A DNA stretch of 64,000 nt from Nocardioides marmoribigeumensis (GTDB taxonomy: Bacteria; Actinomycetota; Actinomycetes; Propionibacteriales; Nocardioidaceae): positions 3,906,001 through 3,970,000 of the forward strand of contig NZ_JAVDYG010000001.1 of assembly GCF_031458325.1 (NCBI RefSeq). Direction: 5' to 3'. The notes under the pieces are model-generated. The model did no database searches, was not told the DNA's origin, and saw only the letters and a list, made by a program, of their open reading frames with translations. The translations under genes were made by a program, and so were the position numbers. Shown here piece after piece: positions 40,891 through 50,405 of the stretch (position 1 is its first letter; the number at the start of each line of letters is the position of its first letter).

Positions 40891-40896
40891 TACGCT
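40891..40896 (+). promoter_or_regulatory. leaderless -10 element of the PrsW gene
   Basis: TACGCT lies 7 bases before the ATG at 40904, with no SD between. This supports the ATG 40904 over the earlier GTG 40883. Confidence 0.45.
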
Positions 40897-40903
40897 CCCA
40901 GGC

Positions 40904-42082
40904 ATGAGCCAGGCCTACGGACCCGCCGGGCGGACGTACGCCGGCCCGCCCGCGCGACCTGCGATCCCGCCGGCGGTGCGCAAGTACGGTCCCCGCGGCG
41001 CCCTGTTCGCCGTCGTCGTGTCGGTCGCGCTGCTGCTCGGGGCGCTGGTGATGGGGTTCGTGCTCGTCGCGAGCGGTGAGCCCCGGGCCATCGGGATCGG
41101 CATCGTGCTGGCGACCCTGCCCGTCGGGCCGCTGGTGGCGGCGTACTTCTGGCTCGACCGCTACGAGCCCGAGCCCACCCGCCTGCTGGTGCTGGCCTTC
41201 GCGTGGGGCGCCCTCGTGGCGACCGGCGCCGCGCTCGTCCTGCAGGCCGTCGAGCAGATGGTCAACAGCTCGGGCGAGCAGTTCTCCGCGATCGTGATGG
41301 CGCCGCTCACCGAGGAGGCCGCCAAGGGGTTCTTCGTGCTGCTCATGCTGTGGCTGCGCCGACACGTGATCGACGGGCTGGTGGACGCCCTCGTCTACGC
41401 CGGCCTGGTGGGCGTCGGGTTCGCGTTCACCGAGAACATCCTCTACTTCGCCGGCGCCTACACCGGTGGTCCCGACTTCGGTCCGGGCGGCATCGCCTCG
41501 GCCACCTCGCTGTTCGTGCTGCGCGGCGTCCTCAGCCCGTTCGCGCACCCGCTCTTCACCTCCGCGACCGCGCTGGGCGTCGCGGTCGCGGTGACCAGCC
41601 GCAGCGGCCTGCTGCGGCTCGCCGCACCGGTCGGCGGCTACCTCGCTGCCGTGGTGATGCACGCCTGGTGGAACGGCTCGGCGTTCCTCGGCGGCGGGCA
41701 GTACTTCCTGCTCACCTACGTCTTCGCGATGGTGCCCGGCTTCCTGGCGATGGTGTCGCTCGCGCTGTGGGGCCGGGCGCGCGAGGGCCGCCTGCTGGCG
41801 CGGGCGATGCACGACCTGACGCGCTACGGCTACCTCAGCCCGGCCGAGCTGCCGGCCCTGGTCTCCCTGCGGGCCCGCCGTGGAGCCCGGCGCCAGGCAG
41901 CGGCGCACGGGGGACCCGAGGCGGGACGGCTGGTGCGGGAGTACCAGCAGCAGGCCGTCGAGCTCGCCACGCTCCACAACCGGGTCATGCGGGGCACGGC
42001 TCCGGCCGGCTCCCTCGAGCGGGGGACGCTCATGCTCCAGCGGCTCACCGCCCTGCGCCTCGCCACGGGATGGCTCCGGTGA
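40904..42082 (+). CDS. PrsW-family intramembrane metalloprotease
   Basis: The 392-residue protein has about eight membrane helices and the PrsW/CPBP-like motifs: APLTEEAAKGFFVLL (E-E), FAFTENILYFAGAYTGG (F-x-E-N), LSPFAHPLFTSATALG (H-x-x-F) and VVMHAWWNGS (H-x-W-N). Such proteins cut transmembrane substrates; PrsW of Bacillus cuts an anti-sigma factor. Two membrane anti-sigma factors are encoded elsewhere in this window, a possible but untested link. A basic C-terminal tail of about 100 residues follows. Confidence 0.88.
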   Translation: MSQAYGPAGRTYAGPPARPAIPPAVRKYGPRGALFAVVVSVALLLGALVMGFVLVASGEPRAIGIGIVLATLPVGPLVAAYFWLDRYEPEPTRLLVLAFAWGALVATGAALVLQAVEQMVNSSGEQFSAIVMAPLTEEAAKGFFVLLMLWLRRHVIDGLVDALVYAGLVGVGFAFTENILYFAGAYTGGPDFGPGGIASATSLFVLRGVLSPFAHPLFTSATALGVAVAVTSRSGLLRLAAPVGGYLAAVVMHAWWNGSAFLGGGQYFLLTYVFAMVPGFLAMVSLALWGRAREGRLLARAMHDLTRYGYLSPAELPALVSLRARRGARRQAAAHGGPEAGRLVREYQQQAVELATLHNRVMRGTAPAGSLERGTLMLQRLTALRLATGWLR

Positions 42083-42149
42083 GCGGAGCGACCCAGATGG
42101 CAGAGGCGCGTGGCTCCGCCGCCGAGCGGAGCGAAGGCGGTGGACGCGC

Positions 42150-43835
42150 ATGACCTCGGACCAGGAGGCGGTCGAGGCGGTCGAGCGCCTGCGCGCCGCG
42201 CTCGCCGGAGCCACGCTGCCGCTCGACCTGCCCTCGGCCGCCGCGCGGCGCACCGAGCGCCAGGAGCTGCTCGACCAGCTCGAGGACTACGTCCTGCCGC
42301 GGCTGCGCCAGATCGAGGCCCCGCTGCTCGCGGTCGTCGGCGGCTCGACCGGTGCGGGCAAGTCGACGCTGGTCAACTCGTTGCTCGGGAGCCGGGTCAC
42401 CGAGCCCGGCGTGCTGCGGCCGACCACCCGCTCGCCCGTGCTCGCCTTCAACCCCGCCGACGCGCGGTGGTTCGACGCCGGCCGCATCCTGCCCGACCTG
42501 GCGCGGACCAGCGCCCCGACCCAGGACCCGGCGGCGCTGCAGCTGGTGCCGGTCGAGTCACTGCACGAGGGACTCGCCGTCCTCGACGCCCCCGACATCG
42601 ACTCGGTCGAGAGCCGCAACCGGACGCTGGCCTCCCAGCTGCTCGCCGCGGCCGACCTGTGGCTGTTCGTCACCTCGGCGGCCCGCTACGCCGACCAGGT
42701 GCCGTGGGACTTCCTCCGCGCCGCCGCCGAGCGCAGCACCGCCGTGGCGGTCGTGCTCGACCGCGTGCCGCCGGGCGCCGAGGACGAGGTCACCCAGCAC
42801 CTGCGTCAGATGCTCGCCGAGCGCGGCCTCGCCCGGTCCCCGCTGTTCACCGTGACCGAGTCGCCCGTCGACGGGTCCGGGCTCCTGCCCGCCGCCGCGG
42901 TCGCCCCCGTGCGGGAATGGCTGCACGGGCTGGCCGCCGACAGCGCGGCCCGCGCGGCCGTCGTACGCCAGACGCTGGAGGGGGCGATCCGCTCCGCCGC
43001 CTCACGGTCCGGGGCGCTGGCCGCCGCTCATGCCGAGCAGGTCGACACCGTCGAGCGCCTGCGGTCCGACGCGCGGCAGGCCTACCGCGCCGCCGTGACC
43101 CAGGTCGAGGAGGCCTCCGCCGACGGCACGCTGCTGCGCGGCGAGGTCCTGGCGCGGTGGCAGGAGTTCGTCGGCACCGGGGAGCTGCTGCGGTCCCTGG
43201 AGACCCGCGTCGGCTGGCTGCGCGACCGGGTGGGCGGCTGGGTGCGCGGCAAGCCCGTGCAGGCCGAGCGGGTCACGGTGGCGGTCGAGAGCGGGCTCGA
43301 GTCGCTGCTCGTCGAGCACGCCGAGTCCGCCGCCGAACAGGCGTCGTGGGCGTGGGGCTCCTCCGAGGCGGGGCGCGCGCTGCTGCCGCCCGAGCTCTCG
43401 CGGGCCTCCCGCGGGTTCCGCGCGGCGGCCGAGCGCGCGGTCCGCGACTGGCAGCAGGGGGTCCTCGACCTGGTGCGCAGCGAGGGTGCCGACAAGCGCT
43501 CGACCGCGCGCTTCCTGGCCTTCGGCGTCAACGGGCTGAGCGTCGCGCTGATGGTCGTGGTCTTCGCCCACACCGCCGGCATCACCGGCGCCGAGGCCGG
43601 CATCGCGGGTGGGAGCGCCGTCCTGGGACAGAAGCTGCTCGAGGCGGTGTTCGGCGACCAGGCCGTCCGCCGGCTCGCCGAGCACGCGCGACGGGACCTC
43701 GCCGCCCGCGTCACGGAGCTGTACGCCGCCGAGGCCGCGCGGTTCGACGAGGTGCTCGACGGGCTCGGTCTCGCCGGCGCCGACACCGAGGCCCTGTGGG
43801 AGGCCTCACGCAGCGTCGGGCGGGCCACGCCGTGA
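42150..43835 (+). CDS. dynamin-like GTPase, first of a pair
   Basis: The 561-residue protein has a P-loop GTPase domain (VVGGSTGAGKSTLVNSLLG, then VLDAPDIDSVESRNR as the G3 position and VVLDRVPPGAED at G4), a long helical middle region and a hydrophobic hairpin (FLAFGVNGLSVALMVVVFAHTAGITGAEAGIAGGSAVLG) at about 450-500. This layout recalls bacterial dynamins; in Streptomyces two adjacent dynamin genes act at division septa. It overlaps the second GTPase gene by GTGA. Confidence 0.85.
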   Translation: MTSDQEAVEAVERLRAALAGATLPLDLPSAAARRTERQELLDQLEDYVLPRLRQIEAPLLAVVGGSTGAGKSTLVNSLLGSRVTEPGVLRPTTRSPVLAFNPADARWFDAGRILPDLARTSAPTQDPAALQLVPVESLHEGLAVLDAPDIDSVESRNRTLASQLLAAADLWLFVTSAARYADQVPWDFLRAAAERSTAVAVVLDRVPPGAEDEVTQHLRQMLAERGLARSPLFTVTESPVDGSGLLPAAAVAPVREWLHGLAADSAARAAVVRQTLEGAIRSAASRSGALAAAHAEQVDTVERLRSDARQAYRAAVTQVEEASADGTLLRGEVLARWQEFVGTGELLRSLETRVGWLRDRVGGWVRGKPVQAERVTVAVESGLESLLVEHAESAAEQASWAWGSSEAGRALLPPELSRASRGFRAAAERAVRDWQQGVLDLVRSEGADKRSTARFLAFGVNGLSVALMVVVFAHTAGITGAEAGIAGGSAVLGQKLLEAVFGDQAVRRLAEHARRDLAARVTELYAAEAARFDEVLDGLGLAGADTEALWEASRSVGRATP

Positions 43836-45469
43836 GCCGGGTGGTGGACCGGCTGGTGGGCCGGGGCCCCTCGCTGCCCGACCGGGTGGCCGCGCTGCGG
43901 ACCGTGACCGAGCAGGGGCGCGGCAGGCTGCCGTCGGACCTGCTGGACGACGCCGCGGCCGTCGTACGCCGGGCGGGGGAGCGGCTCGCGCTCTCCGGCG
44001 ACCACACCGTCGTCGCGCTGGCCGGTGCGACCGGCTCCGGCAAGTCCTCGACGTTCAACGCGGTCGCGGGCGTCCCGCTCACGACCGTGGGCGTGCGGCG
44101 CCCGACGACCTCGACGACCACGGGCGTGGCGTGGGGGGCCGACGACCCGTCCACGCTGTGGGAGTGGCTCGAGGTGCCGCAGCGGCACCTGGTCCGTCCC
44201 GGGGACCCCGGCTGGAGCGACCGGCTCGACGGGCTGGTCCTGCTCGACCTGCCCGACCACGACTCGACCGAGGTCACGCACCACCTCGAGGTCGACCGGC
44301 TGGTCGCCATGGTGGACCTGATGGTGTGGGTGCTCGACCCCCAGAAGTACGCCGACAACGCCGTCCACGAGCGCTACCTGCGGCGCCTGTCCACCCACGC
44401 CGACGTGGTCGTGGTGACCCTCAACCACGTCGACTCGCTCTCGGCCGACCGCCGGCCCGACGTGCTCGCCGACCTGCGCAGGCGGCTGGTCGAGGACGGG
44501 CTGCCCCAGGTGCCCGTCGTCGCGACGTCCGCCGCCACCGGTGAGGGCATCGAGGACCTGCGCTCGCTGGTGGCGGCCCGTGTGCGCGACAAGAAGGCCG
44601 CCGCCCAGCGGCTGCGCGCCGACGTGGTCGGCGTCGGCTCGGCCCTCCAGGTCGCCCACGGCTCCGCGTCCCCGGGGGCGATCAAGCGGCCCGCGCGCGC
44701 TGAGCTGGTCGACGCCTTCGCCGACGCCGCCGGGGTCGAGACGGTCTCCTCCGCGGTCGAGCGGGCCGTGGTGCACCGCGGGGGTCGCCACACCGGCTGG
44801 CCCGTGACCGCCTGGCTCTCCCGGCTGCGCCCCGACCCCCTCAAGCGGCTCCACCTCGACCTGGGCGAGCAGGGCAAGCAGCTCACCGCGCTCGGTCGGG
44901 CCTCGGTCCCCGAGCCCACCCGGGTGCAGCGGGCACGCGTCGACACCGCCGTGCGCTCGGCCGCCGACGCGGTGGTCGGAGGGCTCGCGCCGGCGTGGGC
45001 GACCGCCGTACGCCGGGCCTCGACGTCGCGCCTGGAGGACCTCAACGACGCGCTCGACCGCGCGGTGGTGGGCACCGACCTCGGGGTCGCCCGCACCCCG
45101 CTGTGGTGGCGGTTCGCCCGGCTGCTCCAGGTGGTGCTCGCCCTCGCGCTGGTCGTGGGTGCGCTGTGGCTGCTGGCGCTGTTCGTCCTCGACTACCTCC
45201 AGGTGCCCGAGCCGCCGGCTCCGGTCCGCTACGGCCTGCCCCTCCCGACCTGGCTCCTCGTCCTCGGCGCCGGGGGAGGGGTGGCCCTGGGGATCGTGGG
45301 CCGGTTCGTCAACGGGCTGGTCGCCCGGTCCCGTGCGGCGCGAGCGCGCCGGCGCCTGCGTGAGTCGATCGGCGGGGTCGTCGACGACCTCGTCGTGGCG
45401 CCGGTCGACCGCGAGCTCGCCGCCCACCACGCGGTGGGCGACGCACTGGCGGTGGTCACCGCCCGCTGA
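43832..45469 (+). CDS. dynamin-like/YfjP-family GTPase, second of a pair
   Basis: The 545-residue protein starts at GTG 43832 inside the stop of the first GTPase. G1 is LAGATGSGKSSTFNAVAG, G3 is LLDLPDHDSTEV, G4 is VTLNHVDSLS, so nucleotide binding should be intact. Two membrane helices (VVLALALVVGALWLLALFVLDYL and WLLVLGAGGGVALGIVGRFV) lie near the C-terminus. Two unequal membrane-associated GTPases made together suggest a heteromeric membrane-remodelling unit. Confidence 0.88.
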   Translation: MSRVVDRLVGRGPSLPDRVAALRTVTEQGRGRLPSDLLDDAAAVVRRAGERLALSGDHTVVALAGATGSGKSSTFNAVAGVPLTTVGVRRPTTSTTTGVAWGADDPSTLWEWLEVPQRHLVRPGDPGWSDRLDGLVLLDLPDHDSTEVTHHLEVDRLVAMVDLMVWVLDPQKYADNAVHERYLRRLSTHADVVVVTLNHVDSLSADRRPDVLADLRRRLVEDGLPQVPVVATSAATGEGIEDLRSLVAARVRDKKAAAQRLRADVVGVGSALQVAHGSASPGAIKRPARAELVDAFADAAGVETVSSAVERAVVHRGGRHTGWPVTAWLSRLRPDPLKRLHLDLGEQGKQLTALGRASVPEPTRVQRARVDTAVRSAADAVVGGLAPAWATAVRRASTSRLEDLNDALDRAVVGTDLGVARTPLWWRFARLLQVVLALALVVGALWLLALFVLDYLQVPEPPAPVRYGLPLPTWLLVLGAGGGVALGIVGRFVNGLVARSRAARARRRLRESIGGVVDDLVVAPVDRELAAHHAVGDALAVVTAR

Positions 45470-45604
45470 CCGGTCCTCGGGCCGGTTCGCGTCCCCAGGG
45501 CGACCGGGCGTCGGGCCGTGCACAGGCCGGCGGCAGCGTCCGTCGTACGACGGTCAGGAGCGGTTGGCTCGCCCTGTCCGTTCCCGACCGATGAGGAGCC
45601 ACCC

Positions 45605-46081
45605 ATGAACGACACCCACATCACCCTGCACGGCTGGGTCGGCGGCGAGGTCCGCCACCGCGACGTCAAGGGGGTGAGCCTCTCGACCCTCCGGGTCGGC
45701 GTGACGCCCCGCGTGCGGCGCAACGGCGAGTGGGCCGACGGCGAGACCACGTGGTACACCGTGACCGCCTGGCGCGCCCTGGCCGAGCGGGTCCGCGACT
45801 CGGTCGTGGTCGGCGACGCGGTCATCGTGCACGGCCGCCTCTCCACGCGCACCTGGACCGACGACAAGGGCCAGCCGGTGACCACGCTGGAGGTGGAGGC
45901 GGTCTACATGGGTCACGACATGAGCCGGGGCACCTCGACGTTCCGCAAGGCGCAGCGACCCGAGACCGTCGACGGCGACCTCGAGCAGGAGGTGGCGGCG
46001 ATGGTCGCCGAGACCGCCGCCGAGGCCCCTGCCATGACCAGCTGGGGGCCGACCGGCGCGGTGCGCGAGCCGGCCGCCTGA
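45605..46081 (+). CDS. ssb: single-stranded DNA-binding protein (accessory SSB)
   Basis: The 158-residue protein has an OB fold (ITLHGWVGGEVRHRDVKGVSLSTLRVGVTPRV, TTWYTVTAWRALAERVRDSVVVGDAVIVHGRL, LEVEAVYMGHDMSRGTSTF) of the SSB family. It lacks the acidic DDIPF tip that housekeeping SSBs use to bind partners and ends in VREPAA, so it is probably an additional SSB of the SsbB type. GAGGAG lies 8 bases before the ATG. It precedes ettA. Confidence 0.88.
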   Translation: MNDTHITLHGWVGGEVRHRDVKGVSLSTLRVGVTPRVRRNGEWADGETTWYTVTAWRALAERVRDSVVVGDAVIVHGRLSTRTWTDDKGQPVTTLEVEAVYMGHDMSRGTSTFRKAQRPETVDGDLEQEVAAMVAETAAEAPAMTSWGPTGAVREPAA

Positions 46082-46114
46082 ACCCCGCCCTGGGGGCGAG
46101 GGGGTGGCGGCCCG

Positions 46115-46120
46115 TAGGCT
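46115..46120 (+). promoter_or_regulatory. -10 element of ettA
   Basis: TAGGCT lies 9 bases before the ATG of ettA with no SD between, so this too may be a (near-)leaderless start. Confidence 0.45.
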
Positions 46121-46129
46121 GGGCGGACC

Positions 46130-47812
46130 ATGTCTGAGTACGTCTTCACGCTGCGCAATGTCCGCAAGGCCCACGGTGACAAGGTCGTCCTCGACAACGT
46201 CACCCTCTCGTTCCTCCACGGCGCCAAGATCGGCGTCGTCGGACCCAACGGCACCGGCAAGTCGTCGCTGCTGAGGATCATGGCCGGTCTCGACCAGGCC
46301 AACAACGGCGACGCGATCCTCGACCCGGGCGCGACCGTCGGCATGCTCCAGCAGGAGCCGCCGCTGACCGAGGGCCGCACCGTCCTGGAGAACATCGAGG
46401 AGGCGGTCGGCGACATCAAGGCCAAGCTCGACCGCTTCAACGCGATCTCCGAGGAGATGTCCTCCCCGGACGCCGACTTCGACAAGCTGCTCGCCGAGAT
46501 GGGCGACCTGCAGACCGACCTCGACCACGCGAGCGCGTGGGACCTCGACAGCCGGCTCGACCAGGCGATGGACGCGCTGCGCTGCCCGCCCCCGGACGCG
46601 ATCGTCGACCACCTGTCCGGTGGCGAGCGCCGCCGGGTCGCGCTGTGCAAGCTGCTGCTCCAGCAGCCCGACCTGCTGCTCCTCGACGAGCCGACCAACC
46701 ACCTCGACGCCGAGTCCGTGCAGTGGCTCGAGGGCCACCTCGCCTCCTACCCCGGCGCCGTCCTGGCCGTCACCCACGACCGGTACTTCCTCGACAACGT
46801 CGCCAGCTGGATCCTCGAGCTCGACCGCGGCCGTACGCACCCCTACGAGGGCAACTACACGACCTACCTCGAGACCAAGAAGGACCGCCTCAAGGTCGAG
46901 GGCGCCAAGGACGCCAAGCGCGCCAAGATGCTCGAGCGCGAGCTCGAGTGGGTGCGCTCCAACGCCAAGGCCCGCCAGACCAAGAGCAAGTCGCGTCTGG
47001 CGCGCTACGAGGAGATGGCGGCCGAGGCCGACCGGATGCGCAAGATCGACACCTCCGAGATCAACATCCCGGCCGGTCCCCGCCTCGGCGACGTGGTCCT
47101 CGAGGCCCACGACCTCAAGAAGGGCTTCGACGACCGCGTGCTCATGCACGACGTCACCTTCACGCTGCCCAGGGCTGGCATCGTCGGCGTGATCGGTCCC
47201 AACGGCGTCGGCAAGACCACGCTGTTCCGGATGATCACCGGCGAGGAGAAGCCCGACGGCGGCGAGCTGCGCGTGGGTCAGACGGTGAAGATCTCCTACG
47301 TCGACCAGAGCCGTGGGGGCATCGACCCCAACAAGAACGTCTGGGAGGTCGTCTCCGACGGCCTGGACTTCATCAAGGTCGCCAACTTCGAGATGAACTC
47401 CCGTGCCTATGTCGCCTCGTTCGGCTTCAAGGGGCCGGACCAGCAGAAGAAGGCCGGCGTCCTGTCGGGCGGTGAGCGCAACCGCCTCAACCTGGCGCTG
47501 ACGCTCAAGATGGGCGGCAACATGCTGCTCCTGGACGAGCCGACCAACGACCTCGACGTCGAGACGCTGCAGTCCCTGGAGGACGCGCTCCTGGAGTTCC
47601 CGGGCTGCGCGGTCATCACCTCCCACGACCGCTGGTTCCTCGACCGCACCGCCACCCACATCCTCGCCTGGGAGGGCGACGACGAGGACGAGGGCAAGTG
47701 GTTCTGGTTCGAGGGCAACTTCGCCGCCTACGAGGCCAACAAGGTCGAGCGGCTCGGCCCCGACGCCGCCCGCCCCCACCGCGTCACCCACCGCCGCCTC
47801 ACCCGCGACTGA
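46130..47812 (+). CDS. ettA: ABC-F protein EttA, energy-dependent translational throttle
   Basis: EttA binds the ribosomal E site and links translation to the ATP/ADP ratio. The 560-residue protein has two ABC domains: GPNGTGKSS with LSGGERRRVALCKLLL and LLLLDEPTNHLDAESVQWLE, then GPNGVGKTT with LSGGERNRLNLALTLK and LLLDEPTNDLDVETLQSLE; the linker has the charged helices LKVEGAKDAKRAKMLERELEW. Length and the start MSEYVFTLRNVRKAHGDK agree with EttA. It ends 9 bases before palindromic element copy 2. Confidence 0.97.
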   Translation: MSEYVFTLRNVRKAHGDKVVLDNVTLSFLHGAKIGVVGPNGTGKSSLLRIMAGLDQANNGDAILDPGATVGMLQQEPPLTEGRTVLENIEEAVGDIKAKLDRFNAISEEMSSPDADFDKLLAEMGDLQTDLDHASAWDLDSRLDQAMDALRCPPPDAIVDHLSGGERRRVALCKLLLQQPDLLLLDEPTNHLDAESVQWLEGHLASYPGAVLAVTHDRYFLDNVASWILELDRGRTHPYEGNYTTYLETKKDRLKVEGAKDAKRAKMLERELEWVRSNAKARQTKSKSRLARYEEMAAEADRMRKIDTSEINIPAGPRLGDVVLEAHDLKKGFDDRVLMHDVTFTLPRAGIVGVIGPNGVGKTTLFRMITGEEKPDGGELRVGQTVKISYVDQSRGGIDPNKNVWEVVSDGLDFIKVANFEMNSRAYVASFGFKGPDQQKKAGVLSGGERNRLNLALTLKMGGNMLLLDEPTNDLDVETLQSLEDALLEFPGCAVITSHDRWFLDRTATHILAWEGDDEDEGKWFWFEGNFAAYEANKVERLGPDAARPHRVTHRRLTRD

Positions 47813-47820
47813 TCGGGTCC

Positions 47821-48149
47821 AGTTTCACTAGGTACCTAGTGAATTTCTCACTCCCCGAGCGTTGCAACGCTCGGGGAGTGACAGTTTTGCCGGAGGAACG
47901 GTGACGCAGGAGCATCCTGGGTCGCGCGCCACTCGCCCTGGGTCCCGCCTCGGTGTCACCCGACACGAGGTACGACGGCGGGGCCGACCGTGCCCGACCG
48001 TGCCCGACCGTGCCCGCCAGCAGTGCCCGCCGGCCGGGCGCGCGCCGCTCACCGAGCCCACTGGCCGGCGTACCGCGGCGGAATTGGTACTTCCCGAGCG
48101 TTGCATCGCTCGGGAAGTACCAAAGTCACTAGGTACCTAGTGAAACTGA
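47821..48149. repeat. palindromic element, copy 2 (doubled, with an inner segment)
   Basis: The element starts with the 20-bp palindrome (47824-47843), followed by a 34-bp perfect palindromic hairpin (47848-47881, centred on GCGTTGCAACGC), then about 200 bp of unique sequence, then a second hairpin (48084-48123, TTGGTACTTCCCGAGCG with its complement) and the second palindrome (48126-48143). It fills the gap between convergent ettA and thiolase (stops at 47812 and 48155). The inner part has three tandem GACCGTGCCC units (about 47988-48017) but no supported gene. It differs from copies 1 and 3 in having two hairpins. Confidence 0.9.
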
Positions 48150-48154
48150 GCCCG

Positions 48155-49372
48155 TCAGCCCAGGCGCTCGAGGATGAGGGCCATGCCCTGGCCCCCACCC
48201 ACGCACATGGTGATAAGGCCCGTGGACTTGTCGTGGCTCTGCAGGGAGTTGAGCATCGTGGCCTGCAGGCGGGCGCCGGTCATGCCGAAGGGGTGGCCGA
48301 TCGCGATGGCGCCACCGTTGACGTTGAGCTTGTCGAGGTCGACGCCGAGATCCTGGTAGGACGGCACGACCTGGGCTGCGAAGGCCTCGTTGATCTCGAC
48401 CAGGTCGATGTCGTCGATCGTCATGCCGGCGTGCTTGAGCGCCTGGCGCGAGGCCTCGACCGGGCCGAGACCCATGATCTCCGGCGACAGGCCGGTCAGG
48501 CCGGTGGAGACGATGCGCGCCAGCGGGGTCAGCCCGAGCTCGGCGGCCCGGGTGTCGCTCATGATCACGACCGCGGCGGCGCCGTCGTTGAGCGGGCAGC
48601 AGTTGCCGGCGGTGACGACGCCGTCGGGGCGGAAGACCGGCTGGAGCTGCGAGACCGCCTCGTAGGTCACGCCGGCGCGCGGGCCGTCGTCGGTCGAGGC
48701 GGTCGAGCCGTCGGGCAGGGTGACCGGGCTGATCTCGCGGGCCCAGAAGCCCTCGTTGATCGACTTCTCGGCGAGGTTCTGGCTGCGCACGCCGAACTCG
48801 TCGAGCTCCTTGCGCGAGAGGCCGCGCATGCGGGCGACGTTCTCGGCGGTCTGGCCCATCGCGATGTAGGCGTCGGGCAGCTGACCGTCCTCGCGCGGGT
48901 CGTGCCAGTCCTTGCCGCCCTCGGCGTACTCCTTGGTGCGCGCGGCGGCGTCGTCGAACTTCGGGTTGCGCGTGTCGGGCAGGTGGTCGGAGGTGCCCTT
49001 GGCGAAGCGGGAGACCGTCTCGACGCCGGCGCTGACGTAGACGTCGCCCTCGCCGGCCTTGATCGCGTGGAACGCCATGCGCGTGGTCTGCACCGACGAG
49101 GAGCAGTAGCGCGTGATCGTCGTGCCGGGCACCTGGTCGAGCCCGAGCAGCACCGAGACGATGCGGCCCATGTTGTTGCCGGACTCGCCGCCCGGCAGTC
49201 CGCAGCCCAGGATCAGGTCGTCGATCGTGGTGGGGTCGAGCGCCGGCACCTTGTCGAGCGCCGCCTGCACCATCTGCGCGGTGAGGTCGTCGGGACGCAT
49301 GTCCTTCAACGAGCCCTTGTTGGCGCGGCCGATGGGGGAGCGGGCGGCAGAGACGATGACGGCCTCGGGCAT
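48155..49372 (-). CDS. acetyl-CoA C-acyltransferase (thiolase)
   Basis: The 405-residue protein has the thiolase catalytic triad: nucleophilic cysteine in [15 protein letters not shown], histidine in [12 protein letters not shown] and the second cysteine in [10 protein letters not shown], with the family start [16 protein letters not shown]. Start is ATG 49372. It may act in beta-oxidation or in acetoacetyl-CoA formation; no partner beta-oxidation genes are adjacent, but a double-hotdog thioesterase is divergent next to it. Confidence 0.94.
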   Translation of the reverse strand: MPEAVIVSAARSPIGRANKGSLKDMRPDDLTAQMVQAALDKVPALDPTTIDDLILGCGLPGGESGNNMGRIVSVLLGLDQVPGTTITRYCSSSVQTTRMAFHAIKAGEGDVYVSAGVETVSRFAKGTSDHLPDTRNPKFDDAAARTKEYAEGGKDWHDPREDGQLPDAYIAMGQTAENVARMRGLSRKELDEFGVRSQNLAEKSINEGFWAREISPVTLPDGSTASTDDGPRAGVTYEAVSQLQPVFRPDGVVTAGNCCPLNDGAAAVVIMSDTRAAELGLTPLARIVSTGLTGLSPEIMGLGPVEASRQALKHAGMTIDDIDLVEINEAFAAQVVPSYQDLGVDLDKLNVNGGAIAIGHPFGMTGARLQATMLNSLQSHDKSTGLITMCVGGGQGMALILERLG

Positions 49373-49466
49373 GGGGTGACTCCTCGGGTCGGGGACACGG
49401 GCCACCTCGGCCCGGACCACCAGCCTAGTGAGCGGCCCTGCGAGCCCGACAGGGTGACCTGCGACG

Positions 49467-50405
49467 ATGAGGTCCGTGACCGACGAGACACCCCTCCCGC
49501 CGCACGTGTACGCCTGCCCGCTGCGCTGGGCCGACATGGACACGCTCGGCCACGTCAACAACGTCACCTACGTCGACTACCTCCAGGAGGCGCGGGTCGA
49601 CCTGCTCCGCGCGCTGGCCGCCGAGGCCGGCCCCGAGGTCGGCCCGCTGCCCGCGGTGTTCGTCGCGCGGCACGAGGTGCAGTACCTCTCGAGCCTGGTC
49701 TTCCGCCCCCAGCCGGTGCACGTCGCGATGCAGGTCAGCGAGGTGCGCGCGGCGTCGTACACCCTGGACAGCGAGGTGTACGACGAGCGCGACGGCGAGC
49801 GCCACACCTACCTCCGCGCCCGGTCGGCGCTCGTGCACGTCGACCCGGCGACCCAGCAGGTGCGCCGCATCTCGCCGGCCGAGAAGGCGCTGCTCGGCAG
49901 GCACCGCGGCCCCGACCCGGCGGAGCGGCTCGCCCCGCTGCTGCCGGACGTCGAGGTGCCGCCGCACGCGTCGACGTACGACGTCCACGTGCGTTTCTCC
50001 GACGTCGACCCCAACCAGCACGTGAACAACGTGACCTACTTCGAGTACTTCCAGGAGGCCCGGATCGGGCTGGTGACCCGGCTGAGCGGGGTGCACTTCG
50101 ACGACCAGGGCGGCGAGCGACCGAGCCCGCTCGGGTCGCAGGGACTCGGCCTCGTGGTCGGGCGCGTCGACGTGGACTACCGCGAGCCCCTGGTGCTGCG
50201 CGCGGAGCCCTACACGCTGCGCACGTGGGTCGAGCGGGTCGGCCGCTCGAGCTTCGTGATCCAGGGCGCGGTCGTGGAGGACGGGCGCGTGCTGAGCCGG
50301 GGGCGCACGGTGATGGTCGTCATCGACCAGGGCACCGGACGCTCGACGCCGATCCCGGACCCCAACCGAGCCGTCCTCGAGTCGGCCGCCGCCAGGGGCG
50401 AGTGA
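49467..50405 (+). CDS. tandem hotdog acyl-CoA thioesterase
   Basis: The 312-residue protein contains two 4HBT hotdog domains, each with the signature RWADMDTLGHVNNVTYVDYLQEAR (residues about 20-43) and RFSDVDPNQHVNNVTYFEYFQEAR (residues about 175-198). Such proteins hydrolyse acyl-CoA to free acid and CoA. ATG 49467 or GTG 49476 could be the start. It ends one base before the convergent globin gene. Confidence 0.92.
   Translation: MRSVTDETPLPPHVYACPLRWADMDTLGHVNNVTYVDYLQEARVDLLRALAAEAGPEVGPLPAVFVARHEVQYLSSLVFRPQPVHVAMQVSEVRAASYTLDSEVYDERDGERHTYLRARSALVHVDPATQQVRRISPAEKALLGRHRGPDPAERLAPLLPDVEVPPHASTYDVHVRFSDVDPNQHVNNVTYFEYFQEARIGLVTRLSGVHFDDQGGERPSPLGSQGLGLVVGRVDVDYREPLVLRAEPYTLRTWVERVGRSSFVIQGAVVEDGRVLSRGRTVMVVIDQGTGRSTPIPDPNRAVLESAAARGE

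Noticed and set aside
37480-41079. Open frame of 1199 codons on the plus strand
   Set aside because: It is a shadow of pepP, the LuxR gene and the membrane protein gene on the minus strand; composition is low-complexity and no family is seen.
47828-48140. Two overlapping 92-codon frames on opposite strands that both begin MQRSGS
   Set aside because: The identical starts come from the hairpins of palindromic element copy 2; neither has an SD or a domain.
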